Assembly (NCBI RefSeq): GCF_038024065.1
Contig: NZ_CP150667.1
Coordinates: 1,488,001 to 1,552,000, forward strand
Source of the DNA: Polaribacter sejongensis
GTDB lineage: Bacteria > Bacteroidota > Bacteroidia > Flavobacteriales > Flavobacteriaceae
DNA: 64,000 nt
Direction of reading: 5' to 3'
The translations under genes and the position numbers were made by a program. Numbering within the stretch: the first letter of the stretch is position 1; each line of letters begins with the position of its first letter. The notes below the pieces were generated by a model. The model saw nothing but the letters and a program-made list of their open reading frames with translations, made no database searches and had not been told where the DNA came from. Positions 41,712 through 50,948 of the stretch are shown one piece after another.

Positions 41712-42572
41712 TTAAAGGTGAAACCTTCCTCCAATAAGTATATTTCTTTGGAAAAAAGTAAAACTTTGAGAAGCTCCATCGTTTGGATTATAAGTCGTTT
41801 TAACATCTGGCATATAAATATAACCAAACTTTAAATCTGATTGTATATAGAAATATTTAAAGAACGTTAAATTAAGACCTACAACAGCTGAAGTACCGTA
41901 ACCAGCAATATGAAACTCATCATGTCTTTCTTGATCAAATAACTTTATATCTGTTCTTGGATACAAAATTCCTGCTCCTAAACCTTCCGTAAGGTTTATT
42001 TGAAAGTTCTTATGGTTTAAACCAATTAAATGACCAATTTCATCAAATCTTCTAAACTCAACATTTACATAATTTAAACCATCGGTATGTTCTAGCTGTA
42101 AAAAATCTTCAGATAATATTTGATTATCATTATTATAAACACCATCAAATGGAGTTCCTGCATTTATCTCTCCATCAATTTTTACCGTTTGATCTGCAAC
42201 CATTACATATTTCATGTGGTCTACACCTATAGAAATTGTATAATTTTCTTTTAAAAAATACCCTATTCTATAATTGTTTTGAGGAATGGTAATTCTACCC
42301 GGATTTAAATAATCATTAAAACTAAATGGCGTTTGCCTGTCTTTTGCTTTTACATTGCGTAAAGTAAAATCATAACTACCATTATCTCCAGTAAAGTGAA
42401 TATCAGAATCAGAGTAATTAGCCCTATTCCATCCCCAATAAAAAAAGAATTTTCCTTTATTAGTTATTTTCTCTACATTTTTTAAATTATCAATATTTTC
42501 TGTACTATTTTCTTGTGAAAAAGAACAGATGCTCATTAATAAAAATGAACCTATAATTACTTTTGTTTTCAA
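41712..42572 (-). CDS. Predicted outer-membrane beta-barrel protein
   Basis: A 286-residue protein with a signal peptide (residues ~1-20, SICSFSQ) and alternating aromatic/hydrophobic strands, ending FFQRNILIGGRFHL with a C-terminal aromatic-rich strand typical of barrels. No specific family is recognised. It starts only 4 bases after the glmM stop on the same strand, so is probably co-transcribed with glmM. Confidence 0.7.
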   Translation of the reverse strand: MKTKVIIGSFLLMSICSFSQENSTENIDNLKNVEKITNKGKFFFYWGWNRANYSDSDIHFTGDNGSYDFTLRNVKAKDRQTPFSFNDYLNPGRITIPQNNYRIGYFLKENYTISIGVDHMKYVMVADQTVKIDGEINAGTPFDGVYNNDNQILSEDFLQLEHTDGLNYVNVEFRRFDEIGHLIGLNHKNFQINLTEGLGAGILYPRTDIKLFDQERHDEFHIAGYGTSAVVGLNLTFFKYFYIQSDLKFGYIYMPDVKTTYNPNDGASQSFTFFQRNILIGGRFHL

Positions 42573-42576
42573 AATA

Positions 42577-43968
42577 CTATGCTATTATTGCTTTAATTTC
42601 ATTGATAAATCTTACAGCTAAGTCGTCTGCAGCTTGCTGAGATTTTGCTTCTGTGTAGATTCTAATAATTGGCTCTGTATTCGATTTTCTTAAGTGAATC
42701 CATTCGTCAGCAAAATCAATTTTTACACCATCTATGGTATTTACATCTTCGTTCGAATAGGTAGAAGCCATTGTTTCTAAAATCTTGTCAACATCTATTT
42801 CTGGCGTTAACTGAATTTTATTTTTACTCATAAAATAACTTGGGTACGAATCTCTTAATTCTTTACAAGATATTTTCTTATTTGCTAAATGCGATAAAAA
42901 CAAAGCAACTCCTACTAGAGAATCTCTACCATAATGAGATGCAGGATAAATGATTCCACCATTTCCTTCTCCTCCAATTACTGTATTGGTTTCTTTCATT
43001 TTGATAACCACATTTACTTCTCCAACTGCTGAAGCTGTATACGTTCCTCCATGCTTTTCTGTTACATCTCTTAATGCTCTAGAAGATGATAAATTAGAAA
43101 CCGTGTTTCCACCACCTAATTTCCCTAAAACATAATCTGCACAAGCAACTAAAGTATATTCTTCTCCGAACATAGAACCGTCTTCAGAAATTAAAGCCAA
43201 ACGATCTACATCTGGATCTACTACAATTCCGAAATCTGCTTTTTTCTTTACCACCAATTCAGAGATATCTGTTAAGTGTTCTTTTAAAGGTTCTGGATTG
43301 TGAGGAAACTCACCATTTGGAGTACAATATAATTCTATACATTTAACACCTAATTTCTTTAATAAAGCAGGAATAAAAATTCCTCCTGTAGAATTTACAC
43401 CATCTACAACTACTTTAAATTTTGCTTTTTTAATCGCTTTAACATCTACTAAATCTAGATTTAAAACCTCTTTAATATGTTTTTTTAAGTATTTTTTATT
43501 CTTTTTATAAGAACCTAAATCATCTACTTCTGCAAATGAAAAATCTTCACTTTCTGCTAAAGCTAAAATTTTTTCTCCTTCTGCTCCGTTTAAGAATTCT
43601 CCTTTTTCATTTAATAATTTTAAAGCATTCCATTGTTTTGGATTGTGAGATGCTGTTAAAATAATTCCTCCATCCGCTTTTTCTAAAGGAACAGCAACTT
43701 CTACCGTTGGTGTTGTAGATAAACCTAAATCAATTACATCGATTCCTAACCCTACTAAAGTATTAGCTACTAAACTAGAAATCATTTTACCAGAAATACG
43801 AGCATCTCTACCAACTACTACTTTTATTTTTTTCTTACCAGAATTTCTTGCCTTAATAAATGCTCCGTAAGCAGAAGCAAATTTTACAGCGTCTATTGGT
43901 GTTAAATTATCAGCAGTTTTTCCGCCAATGGTTCCTCTAATTCCTGAAATTGATTTTATTAATGTCAT
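42577..43968 (-). CDS. glmM: Phosphoglucosamine mutase
   Basis: A 463-residue enzyme that interconverts glucosamine-6-phosphate and glucosamine-1-phosphate for peptidoglycan and LPS synthesis. The phosphoserine S107 lies in LTASHNPKQWNALK, the magnesium loop is DPDVDRLAL, the sugar loop is GGEGNGGII, and the phosphate loop is RKSNTEPIIRIY. Length is normal for the Bacteroidetes enzyme; a phosphomannomutase assignment is possible but less usual. TATATTTG lies upstream on the minus strand. Confidence 0.88.
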   Translation of the reverse strand: MTLIKSISGIRGTIGGKTADNLTPIDAVKFASAYGAFIKARNSGKKKIKVVVGRDARISGKMISSLVANTLVGLGIDVIDLGLSTTPTVEVAVPLEKADGGIILTASHNPKQWNALKLLNEKGEFLNGAEGEKILALAESEDFSFAEVDDLGSYKKNKKYLKKHIKEVLNLDLVDVKAIKKAKFKVVVDGVNSTGGIFIPALLKKLGVKCIELYCTPNGEFPHNPEPLKEHLTDISELVVKKKADFGIVVDPDVDRLALISEDGSMFGEEYTLVACADYVLGKLGGGNTVSNLSSSRALRDVTEKHGGTYTASAVGEVNVVIKMKETNTVIGGEGNGGIIYPASHYGRDSLVGVALFLSHLANKKISCKELRDSYPSYFMSKNKIQLTPEIDVDKILETMASTYSNEDVNTIDGVKIDFADEWIHLRKSNTEPIIRIYTEAKSQQAADDLAVRFINEIKAIIA

Positions 43969-43994
43969 ATTTTTTATTGTCTTTTTAAGCGGAA

Positions 43995-44002
43995 CAAATA
44001 TA
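43995..44002 (-). promoter_or_regulatory. Putative -7 promoter box for glmM
   Basis: TATATTTG on the minus strand, about 27 bases before the glmM ATG. Confidence 0.4.
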
Positions 44003-44042
44003 AATTATTATAAATAATAAGCCTTTTTTATTGAGGCTTTTT

Positions 44043-45050
44043 TTATAAATGATAAACACCTAATGTGTTTCTAAAAGCATTAGGAGTTTCCTTAAAATAA
44101 CGTTTAAACGCTGCACTAAAATGAGTTGCATTTTTATAACCAACCTGTTCCGAAATTTCATAAATAGGAATTTGTGTTGTTTTTAATAACTTTTTAGCTT
44201 TTTTCATTTTTTCTTCATGATAGAATTCATTTAGTGTAGTATCAAAAATTTTCTTAAATTTTGTTTTTAATAAATTTTCATTCAAGCCAAACTGAAGTGA
44301 TAATTGACTTAATGAATAATTTTTATCTAAATTGTTTTTTAAAAATAACCTTACCTTATAAAGTGTTTTTAGTAATTTATCACTTTTTACAGGTGTTTGA
44401 TTCGAATTTATATTCTTATAATTATTTATTTGACTTGCTAAAATTTCTAAAATTTTAGCTTCCAATAAAATTTTAAAAGAAATCTCTTCTGAATACTTTA
44501 GCTCCAGGTTTGATAATAATATTATTATATCTTCTGTAATTGGAATAATGAGATCCTTATCTGTAATCTTTTTATAAATTAATCCTTTATTTAATCCATG
44601 TTGATCTAAAAACTCATTTGATAGTTTTATTTCAACCTCTCTGTATGGTTTACTTTTTGTTATTCTGTAAAAACCATCAAAACTTTTAATGAATGCCATA
44701 TAAGACTCTTGACTTTCATATAAAATATCATCGCTACTATTATCAAATGACATTATTTTTTCTCCTTCTATAAGGAAGGACAATTGTAATCTTCTTTCTT
44801 CAATTTTCTCTAAAACAACTAAGTCTGAACTTAATAAAAAATTACTAATTAATATAGACATACAATTAAATTGTAATTCGATAATTGATCCAACACCAAA
44901 TTCTTGTAAAATTTCATATTCGATACAGAGAAAACCACAATATTTATTCTTAGATTTTTCAACAGCTATCTTATTAATAAAATTTGATTTTAGAGCTTCT
45001 AAATCCAAAATTTTACAATTTTCAAAATCACGTCTTTTTTTATTCTGCAT
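44043..45050 (-). CDS. AraC family transcriptional regulator
   Basis: A 335-residue protein with a variable N-terminal part and a C-terminal AraC helix-turn-helix pair (~235-335: YSLSQLSLQFGLNENLLKTKFKKIF and IPIYEISEQVGYKNATHFSAAFKRYFKETPNAFR). It is divergently transcribed from a TonB-dependent siderophore receptor, the layout of PchR/YbtA-type regulators that respond to their siderophore. The N-terminal region resembles that group. The shared 75-base intergenic region should contain its binding site. Confidence 0.9.
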   Translation of the reverse strand: MQNKKRRDFENCKILDLEALKSNFINKIAVEKSKNKYCGFLCIEYEILQEFGVGSIIELQFNCMSILISNFLLSSDLVVLEKIEERRLQLSFLIEGEKIMSFDNSSDDILYESQESYMAFIKSFDGFYRITKSKPYREVEIKLSNEFLDQHGLNKGLIYKKITDKDLIIPITEDIIILLSNLELKYSEEISFKILLEAKILEILASQINNYKNINSNQTPVKSDKLLKTLYKVRLFLKNNLDKNYSLSQLSLQFGLNENLLKTKFKKIFDTTLNEFYHEEKMKKAKKLLKTTQIPIYEISEQVGYKNATHFSAAFKRYFKETPNAFRNTLGVYHL

Positions 45051-45077
45051 GCGTCTTTTTAAATTCTATTACTTGTT

Positions 45078-45085
45078 TACATTTG
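45078..45085 (+). promoter_or_regulatory. Putative -7 promoter box for the siderophore receptor
   Basis: TACATTTG matches TAnnTTTG, 40 bases before the receptor ATG in the divergent gap. Confidence 0.35.
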
Positions 45086-45125
45086 TGGTAAATTTATTTA
45101 GACTAAATACAAATAACAAATAAAA

Positions 45126-47522
45126 ATGATAAAAAAATTAATAATTTTAGTAATACTATTTTCTACATCACTAATAAGTGCTCAAAAAGGATCTATTACA
45201 GGTAAAATTGTAACACAAAAAAACAGCCCAATTTCTAATGTTAACATAATAATAAAAAAGACAAATAAAGGAACTATAAGTAATCATTCAGGAGCATTTA
45301 AAATAGAGAATGTACAATCCGGTAATTATAATTTATCAATTACATATATTGGTTACAAATCAAAACTGATTCCTTTTACAGTTGAAGAGGGGCAAAAATT
45401 GAAATTACCAAAAATTATTTTGATTCAAAATCAAGAACAATTAAATCAAATAATTGTTAATAGTAATAAGAAAAACAAATTTTCTACAAAAGAAAGTGTT
45501 TATGTCTCTAAAATGCCTTTAGCAGATATAGAAAACCCGCAAGTATATAATTCAATTTCTAGTGAATTATTAAAAGAGCAAGTAGTTACCAATTTAAATG
45601 ATGCTATTAAAAATGCAACAGGAGTTACCAGATTATGGGAGTCTACTGGGCGTGGAGGTGATGGAGCAGAATATTATTCTTTACGTGGATTTGCAGTACA
45701 ACCTACATTATTAAATGGGTTACCTGGATTAAATAATGGAGGTTTAGATCCTTCAAATATTGAACGAATTGAAGTTATTAAAGGTCCGTCAGGAACACTT
45801 TATGGAAGTAGTTTAATTTCGTATGGAGGATTAATCAATGTAGTAACAAAACAACCTTATGAAACTTTTGGAGGAGAAATATCATATACTTCCGGGACCT
45901 ATGGGTTAAATAGAGTTACGGCAGATATAAACACTCCACTTGGAGATAGTAATGATACTTTTTTAAGAATTAATACTGCCTATCATACTGAAAACAGCTT
46001 TCAAGATGCGGGTATGAATAACTCTTTTTATTTTGCACCTTCTCTAAAATTTATTGCAAATGAAAAATTAAGTTTTATTGTAAATACAGAAATATTAAAA
46101 AGAAAATCTGTAAATGCACCTATGCTTTTTTTAAGTGGTTCTACAGCTATATTGGATAACAATATTGATATTTTTGAGAAAAACTACAAAAATTCATTTA
46201 CAAGTAACAATTTATCTATTGAGAACCCTACATTTAACTTACAAGCTCAAGCACTTTACAAATTATCAGATACTTGGACTTCTCAAACTGTATTTTCTAC
46301 AGGTAAAACTACTGCAGACGGTTACTACTCTTATTTATGGGGTTCTACTGATGGAAATGCCATTAATCATTATATCTCAAAATTAAATAATGAAACAAAA
46401 ACAATTGATATTCAACAAAATTTTATTGGTGATTTTAAAATCGGTAAATTAAGAAATCGTTTAGTAGTAGGGTTAGATTATTTTAATACTAACTTAAGAA
46501 ATAATGCTACTGGTTGGAATTTACTTGGGCAAGTAACTCTAGATGATGGACTAAGTACCTCTATTTTATCACAATCTGCTGTAGATAATTTATTAGCAGT
46601 TACAAGTGTTTCAAATACTGAAGCAGAACAAGAGACGTATAGTGCTTATTTTTCGGATGTATTAAATTTAACACCTACACTATCTGCAATGGTTAGTTTA
46701 AGAGTAGATTTATTTAAAGGAAATGAAGTATATGTTTTTCAAGGTGGAGATGACGAAACAAATGACGACCAAACAGCCTTTTCTCCGAAATTTGGATTAG
46801 TATATCAACCTATCAAAGACAAGTTGTCTTTATTTACAAATTATATGAATGGATTCTCTAATGTGTCTCCTCAAGAGGTTTCAGATGCAGATGGTACAAA
46901 CCCTACTATAAAATCTTTCGATCCAGAAAAAGCAAATCAATTTGAAGTAGGGATGAAAGCAAATTTATTTAAAAACAAATTATCTGCAACGGTAAGTTAT
47001 TATAACATCAATGTCTCTAACAAATTAATGGCAGATCCAAATAATGTAAACAACACATTACAAGGAGGAGAAGTCGAAAGTAAAGGTCTTGAATTAAGTT
47101 TCATTGCAAGCCCAGTTAAAGGATGGAATATTATTACTGGTTTTAGCCATAATAATAGCGAAGTTTTAAAAGAAACAGAAGGAGCGGGTTACTTAGGTTT
47201 GAGACCAATAGCAGCAGGTCCAGAAGATTTATTTAATTTTTGGACAAGCTATACTGCTCAATCAGGAAGATTAAAAGGTTTTGGTATTGGTTTTGGAGGA
47301 AACTATGCTAGTGAAAACAAAGTTTTTAATAACACTAATACTGGCTCTTTTGAATTACCAAGTTATACAACTTTAAACACTTCTTTATCCTACACCGAAG
47401 AGAAGGTAACTGTAATTTTAAAATTAGATAACATTGCAAATAAAAAATATTTTTCTGGATGGAGTACAGTAGCACCTCAAAAATTAAGAAGTATTTCAGC
47501 TAGTATGAGATATAGATTTTAA
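45126..47522 (+). CDS. TonB-dependent siderophore receptor
   Basis: A 798-residue outer-membrane receptor. After a signal peptide (to ~20, LISAQ) comes a carboxypeptidase-regulatory-like domain (~23-105: GSITGKIVTQKNSP...), then the plug (~130-235, with YYSLRGFAVQPTLLNGLPGL and IERIEVIKGPSGTLYG) and a 22-strand barrel ending in KLRSISASMRYRF. FhuA/FpvA-like sequence marks suggest ferric-siderophore uptake; the siderophore cannot be named. Regulation by the divergent AraC protein is expected. A stable hairpin in the 83-base gap downstream separates it from the periplasmic protein. Confidence 0.93.
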   Translation: MIKKLIILVILFSTSLISAQKGSITGKIVTQKNSPISNVNIIIKKTNKGTISNHSGAFKIENVQSGNYNLSITYIGYKSKLIPFTVEEGQKLKLPKIILIQNQEQLNQIIVNSNKKNKFSTKESVYVSKMPLADIENPQVYNSISSELLKEQVVTNLNDAIKNATGVTRLWESTGRGGDGAEYYSLRGFAVQPTLLNGLPGLNNGGLDPSNIERIEVIKGPSGTLYGSSLISYGGLINVVTKQPYETFGGEISYTSGTYGLNRVTADINTPLGDSNDTFLRINTAYHTENSFQDAGMNNSFYFAPSLKFIANEKLSFIVNTEILKRKSVNAPMLFLSGSTAILDNNIDIFEKNYKNSFTSNNLSIENPTFNLQAQALYKLSDTWTSQTVFSTGKTTADGYYSYLWGSTDGNAINHYISKLNNETKTIDIQQNFIGDFKIGKLRNRLVVGLDYFNTNLRNNATGWNLLGQVTLDDGLSTSILSQSAVDNLLAVTSVSNTEAEQETYSAYFSDVLNLTPTLSAMVSLRVDLFKGNEVYVFQGGDDETNDDQTAFSPKFGLVYQPIKDKLSLFTNYMNGFSNVSPQEVSDADGTNPTIKSFDPEKANQFEVGMKANLFKNKLSATVSYYNINVSNKLMADPNNVNNTLQGGEVESKGLELSFIASPVKGWNIITGFSHNNSEVLKETEGAGYLGLRPIAAGPEDLFNFWTSYTAQSGRLKGFGIGFGGNYASENKVFNNTNTGSFELPSYTTLNTSLSYTEEKVTVILKLDNIANKKYFSGWSTVAPQKLRSISASMRYRF

Positions 47523-47553
47523 AAGTTAGTTGAGTTAAGTTAATTTTAGTAGT

Positions 47554-47590
47554 ATTTCATTCCTTGTAAAGTATTTGCAAGGGATGAAAT
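47554..47590. repeat. Intercistronic hairpin after the receptor gene
   Basis: Thirteen-base arms atttcattccttg (47554-47566) and caagggatgaaat (47578-47590), one G-T pair, without a T run afterwards. It may lower expression of downstream genes relative to the receptor, or stabilise the receptor mRNA. Confidence 0.5.
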
Positions 47591-47605
47591 TAAAAAAACA
47601 TTACA

Positions 47606-48322
47606 ATGAAAAAGATATTTTTAACATTCGCATTTATATTAGTTGCAACATTACAAACATTTGCACATTATCTATGGATTGAAACAAATCCAACAGGAGT
47701 AATAAATGAAGAACAAGAAGTTAAAGTTTATTTTGGGGAATATAATTATGGGGTTATTGAAAAGGTAAATGGAGAAGCTTTTCATAAAGTAAAAGATTTT
47801 ACACTTTGGATTGTAGATGCAACAGGAAATAAAAAACAACTAAAAGTTACTGCTAGAGAAAATCATTATTTAGCAAAGTTTACTCCTAAAAATAATGGAA
47901 CACATACAATTGTTTTAAACAATGATAAAATTGATGTAATCGATTATACTCAATATGATTTCGGAATTTTTAAAACGCATTATAATTCTAGTGCTAAAAT
48001 ACAAATTGGTGAAAAAACTTCTGAAACTATAGCTGACAACAAAAACGGAATTACCGTAAAAGACATTTCTAAATATGAAAATGAAATGAAGTTGCAAGTT
48101 TTATATAAAGGAGAAGCTTTAAAAGAAAATGAGGTAAAAATTTATGTTGCAGATTTATGGTCTAAAACCTTAAAGACAGACAAGGGTGGTGTTATATCAT
48201 TTAAACTTCCTTGGAAATCTAAATACATTTTAGAAACTACTTTTAGTGAAAAAGTTCCTGGAAAATTTAAAGGAAAAGATTATCAATTTATTTGGCATTG
48301 TGCAACCTATTGTATTAAATAA
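47606..48322 (+). CDS. Periplasmic DUF4198-like protein of the iron locus
   Basis: A 238-residue exported protein: signal peptide residues 1-20 (TLQTFA), then HYLWIETNPTGVINEEQEVKVYFGEY, which resembles DUF4198/CbiK-type metal-uptake-associated proteins with an N-terminal histidine soon after cleavage. Two immunoglobulin-like parts are likely, and a cysteine pair lies near the C-terminus (WHCATYC). By analogy with FpvJ of Pseudomonas it may help extract iron from the siderophore in the periplasm. Family placement is moderate. Confidence 0.7.
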   Translation: MKKIFLTFAFILVATLQTFAHYLWIETNPTGVINEEQEVKVYFGEYNYGVIEKVNGEAFHKVKDFTLWIVDATGNKKQLKVTARENHYLAKFTPKNNGTHTIVLNNDKIDVIDYTQYDFGIFKTHYNSSAKIQIGEKTSETIADNKNGITVKDISKYENEMKLQVLYKGEALKENEVKIYVADLWSKTLKTDKGGVISFKLPWKSKYILETTFSEKVPGKFKGKDYQFIWHCATYCIK

Positions 48323-48342
48323 TTTTTAAGCTAAACATCATT

Positions 48343-48384
48343 ACAACTCTGAAGATAAATTGTTTTCAGAGTTGTTTTCATTTA
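48343..48384 (+). terminator. Terminator after the periplasmic protein gene
   Basis: Perfect 11-base arms acaactctgaa (48343-48353) and ttcagagttgt (48365-48375), followed by TTTCATTT. It precedes the next gene by few bases, so it may be an attenuator or partial terminator. Confidence 0.6.
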
Positions 48385-48391
48385 AAAAAAT

Positions 48392-48724
48392 ATGGTTTCT
48401 ATAACTACTTTTATTATATTTCTATCTTTTTATTTATTTTATAATACATCTAAAAAAACTGTAAAATACGATCCTAAAAAATCAAATATTTGGATAGATA
48501 AAAACATTCAATTAACTAAAAAAATAGCTTTTATATTATTAATTATTTCAATAATATTAAACATATACTTATTTGGTTTTGGAGCAGGAATTTTAATCTT
48601 TTTTGTCATTCTAATGACATTAGGAGGTTTAATTATTCTTCTATTTCCAATGGGTTATTTAAATTACAAAAGTGTTTTTTATTGTTTTCTAGTATTTTTA
48701 ATATTTGAACTTTTCATCTTTTAA
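48392..48724 (+). CDS. Small inner-membrane protein of the iron locus (110 residues)
   Basis: A hydrophobic protein with three or four predicted helices (residues ~2-18, 50-67, 68-92 and ~95-110) and a short charged loop (SKKTVKYDPKKSNIWIDKN). No named domain is certain; DUF3325-like proteins hold the same position beside PepSY reductases in other bacteria. Its stop is 3 bases before the next gene. A role as a partner of the PepSY protein, like FpvH or FpvK in Pseudomonas, is inferred from position and size. Confidence 0.7.
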   Translation: MVSITTFIIFLSFYLFYNTSKKTVKYDPKKSNIWIDKNIQLTKKIAFILLIISIILNIYLFGFGAGILIFFVILMTLGGLIILLFPMGYLNYKSVFYCFLVFLIFELFIF

Positions 48725-48727
48725 TTT

Positions 48728-49027
48728 ATGCCAGCAAATCCAAAATACTTATCATCTAATTGGCAACGTTTCGCTAAAATTACTGCTGGATTTTTAGGTG
48801 GTTATTTCGTTACAATATCATTTCATTTAGCAATCTCATTTATTTTTAATCATGTAAATGTTATAATTACATCAACTTATACAGGTTTTATTCTTTGGGC
48901 TGTATTAATGATTCTAGCTTTTCTCGCAAAAAATGGATGGAAAGTTTGGGGTATTTATTTACTATTAACAATTCTATTTTCAATGATTATTTATGTTGGT
49001 AAAATTTACAATCCTATTATTTCTTAA
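48728..49027 (+). CDS. Small inner-membrane protein, DUF3649-like (99 residues)
   Basis: A 99-residue protein with three predicted helices. Its N-terminal NWQRFAKITAGFLGGYFVT resembles DUF3649 proteins, which accompany PepSY siderophore-reductase genes. It starts 3 bases after the previous gene and ends 2 bases before the PepSY gene, so the three are one translational unit. Function is inferred from context only. Confidence 0.68.
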   Translation: MPANPKYLSSNWQRFAKITAGFLGGYFVTISFHLAISFIFNHVNVIITSTYTGFILWAVLMILAFLAKNGWKVWGIYLLLTILFSMIIYVGKIYNPIIS

Positions 49028-49029
49028 AA

Positions 49030-50568
49030 ATGAAAAACAGAACTTATAATATCATTTTTCACACACATACAGTTAGCGGAATTGTAATAAGTGTTGTGCT
49101 TTATATCATTTTCTTTGCTGGTTCATTTTCGTTTTTTAGAGATGAAATTGTAAACTGGGAAAGAAATCAATCTGTAGAAATTACTGATGATATTCAATTA
49201 GACTTTGATGAAACGCTAGATTCTTTACATAAAAAATACAATCTTAATGGTAGAGATATAGAACTTAAAAAATATTATATAGAACAACGAGTAGCCGTTT
49301 CTATGTCTGCTTCAAAAGACACCTTAAATTCTGAAAAATTAGAAGGTGCAAAATTTTTCTATATTGACACAAAAAACAAAACAGAGCACACCTATAATAA
49401 TTCCTATACTCTAGGTGAATTTTTATATCGTTTACATTTTTTGGCTCAAATCTACTACCCTATTGGATATTATCTTGCTGGTTTTGTTGCCATCTTTTTC
49501 TTATTTGCAATTATTACAGGAGTTATTATTCATTGGAAAAAAATGATTGCTAATTTTTATGTTTTTAGACCTTTAGCAAAACTAAAAACGATGTGGACAG
49601 ATGCACACACGGCGCTAGGTCTTATAGGTTTACCATTTCAGTTTGTATATGCTGTAACTGGTGCTTTTTTTATGATTAAACTACTTTTAGTAGCTCCTAG
49701 TGTTTTTGTTTTATATGATGGAGATAGTGCTCAATTATATGAAGATTTAGAATATACTCATCCTCAATATCAATTTAACAATAAAACAATTTCTTCTGAC
49801 TTTAGTGTAAATTCATATGTAGAAACAACTAAAAAATTATGGAATGACTTTAATGTCATAGAAATTCATGTTTTTAATTATAAAGATGAAAATATGCATG
49901 TTTTAGTAAATGGTCATATAGATTACACTTCTAAATTTAATGGAGTTGGAGAAGCCATTTTTAATGTAAAAACTGGTGAAATCGTTTCTAAAAAAAATCC
50001 AATAACAGAAACTTCTTATTTAGATGGGGTAAAAAATGTGTTGTTTAGAATTCATTATGGAGATTATGGTGGAATTCCTTTAAAACTGATTAGCTTTATT
50101 TTAGGATTGGTTTCTTGTTTTGTTATTATTTCTGGGGTAATGATTTGGTTAATTGCAAGAGACAAAAAAAATGTTCCTGATAAAAAACGTCGATTTAATG
50201 AACGTGTTGTAAGAATTTATTTAGCAATTTGTTTAAGTATGTATCCAATAACAGCATTATCTTTTATTGCTGTAAAAGTATATCAACCAACAAGTTCTTC
50301 TTTTATTTATAACTTCTATTTTATTGGTTGGTTATTATTAACCCTCTTTTTTATCATAAAAAAAGATTTTCACTTTATAAATAAATACACGTTACTTTCG
50401 GGTAGTATTATTGGGTTTTTCATTCCTGTTTCTAACGGGATAATGACTGGTAACTGGTTTTGGAATTCGTTTAGCAATCAACTGTTTCAGCTTTTATTTA
50501 TAGATGTTTTCTGGCTTGTTCTAGCATCATTAACACTTTGGATATCCTTAAAATTAAAAAAAATATAA
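49030..50568 (+). CDS. PepSY-associated transmembrane protein, probable ferric-siderophore reductase
   Basis: A 512-residue inner-membrane protein: an N-terminal helix (FHTHTVSGIVISVVLYIIFFAGSF), a periplasmic PepSY-like region (~45-145), helices near 150-175, the histidine-bearing segment MWTDAHTALGLIGLPFQFVYAVTGAFF, a second periplasmic region, and C-terminal helices. Conserved histidines (HTH near the first helix, DAHT, RIHYGDYG) could bind haem. The similar protein FpvG reduces ferric pyoverdine in Pseudomonas. Last gene of the iron locus and convergent with rpsA. Confidence 0.82.
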   Translation: MKNRTYNIIFHTHTVSGIVISVVLYIIFFAGSFSFFRDEIVNWERNQSVEITDDIQLDFDETLDSLHKKYNLNGRDIELKKYYIEQRVAVSMSASKDTLNSEKLEGAKFFYIDTKNKTEHTYNNSYTLGEFLYRLHFLAQIYYPIGYYLAGFVAIFFLFAIITGVIIHWKKMIANFYVFRPLAKLKTMWTDAHTALGLIGLPFQFVYAVTGAFFMIKLLLVAPSVFVLYDGDSAQLYEDLEYTHPQYQFNNKTISSDFSVNSYVETTKKLWNDFNVIEIHVFNYKDENMHVLVNGHIDYTSKFNGVGEAIFNVKTGEIVSKKNPITETSYLDGVKNVLFRIHYGDYGGIPLKLISFILGLVSCFVIISGVMIWLIARDKKNVPDKKRRFNERVVRIYLAICLSMYPITALSFIAVKVYQPTSSSFIYNFYFIGWLLLTLFFIIKKDFHFINKYTLLSGSIIGFFIPVSNGIMTGNWFWNSFSNQLFQLLFIDVFWLVLASLTLWISLKLKKI

Positions 50569-50948
50569 AAAATTATCAATCTCACCCCAAGTGTACGAGG
50601 TATTCTTCCGGATTAAATGTTTTTCATTTCTAGACAAGGCTCGGGAATTGCCCTCTTGACTATCTCCCTGTGATTAAAAATGATTAATCTTTAATAATTC
50701 TTGAAATTTGGCAAGAAGATTACGTTAAGAGGTAAATAGAAAATCATTTTTTGAAGGATGAACAAAATATTGAAATATAAAAACCCGACCTTTTTGGGGA
50801 ATGCCCAGAAAAGAGTTGGCAGTGTTCAGTATTCAAAAAATATTTTTTTTGAATACTGGAAACCTACAAAATTCTTAGAAATTTTAAAGCACAAAAAAAG
50901 CCGATACAAATTGTATCGGCTTTTAAAATATATTAGAAATGTAAATGA
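50569..50948. other. Gene-free stretch between the iron locus and rpsA
   Basis: No gene is supported. Bases ~50581-50670 are clearly GC-richer (about 46%) than the surroundings and look foreign or structured. A perfect 14-base hairpin (cagtattcaaaaaa arms, 50827-50858) and the rpsA terminator follow. Confidence 0.5.
50893..50924 (-). terminator. Terminator of rpsA, probably bidirectional
   Basis: Arms aaaagccgatacaa / ttgtatcggctttt (50896-50924) around one base. The A run at 50893-50899 gives a T run on the minus strand 25 bases after the rpsA stop; the other end has TTTT on the plus strand. Confidence 0.85.

Noticed and set aside
44025..44043. AAGCCT/AGGCTT hairpin after the AraC gene as its terminator
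   Set aside because: The stem is short and the T run lies on the strand opposite to the AraC gene, so direction does not fit well.
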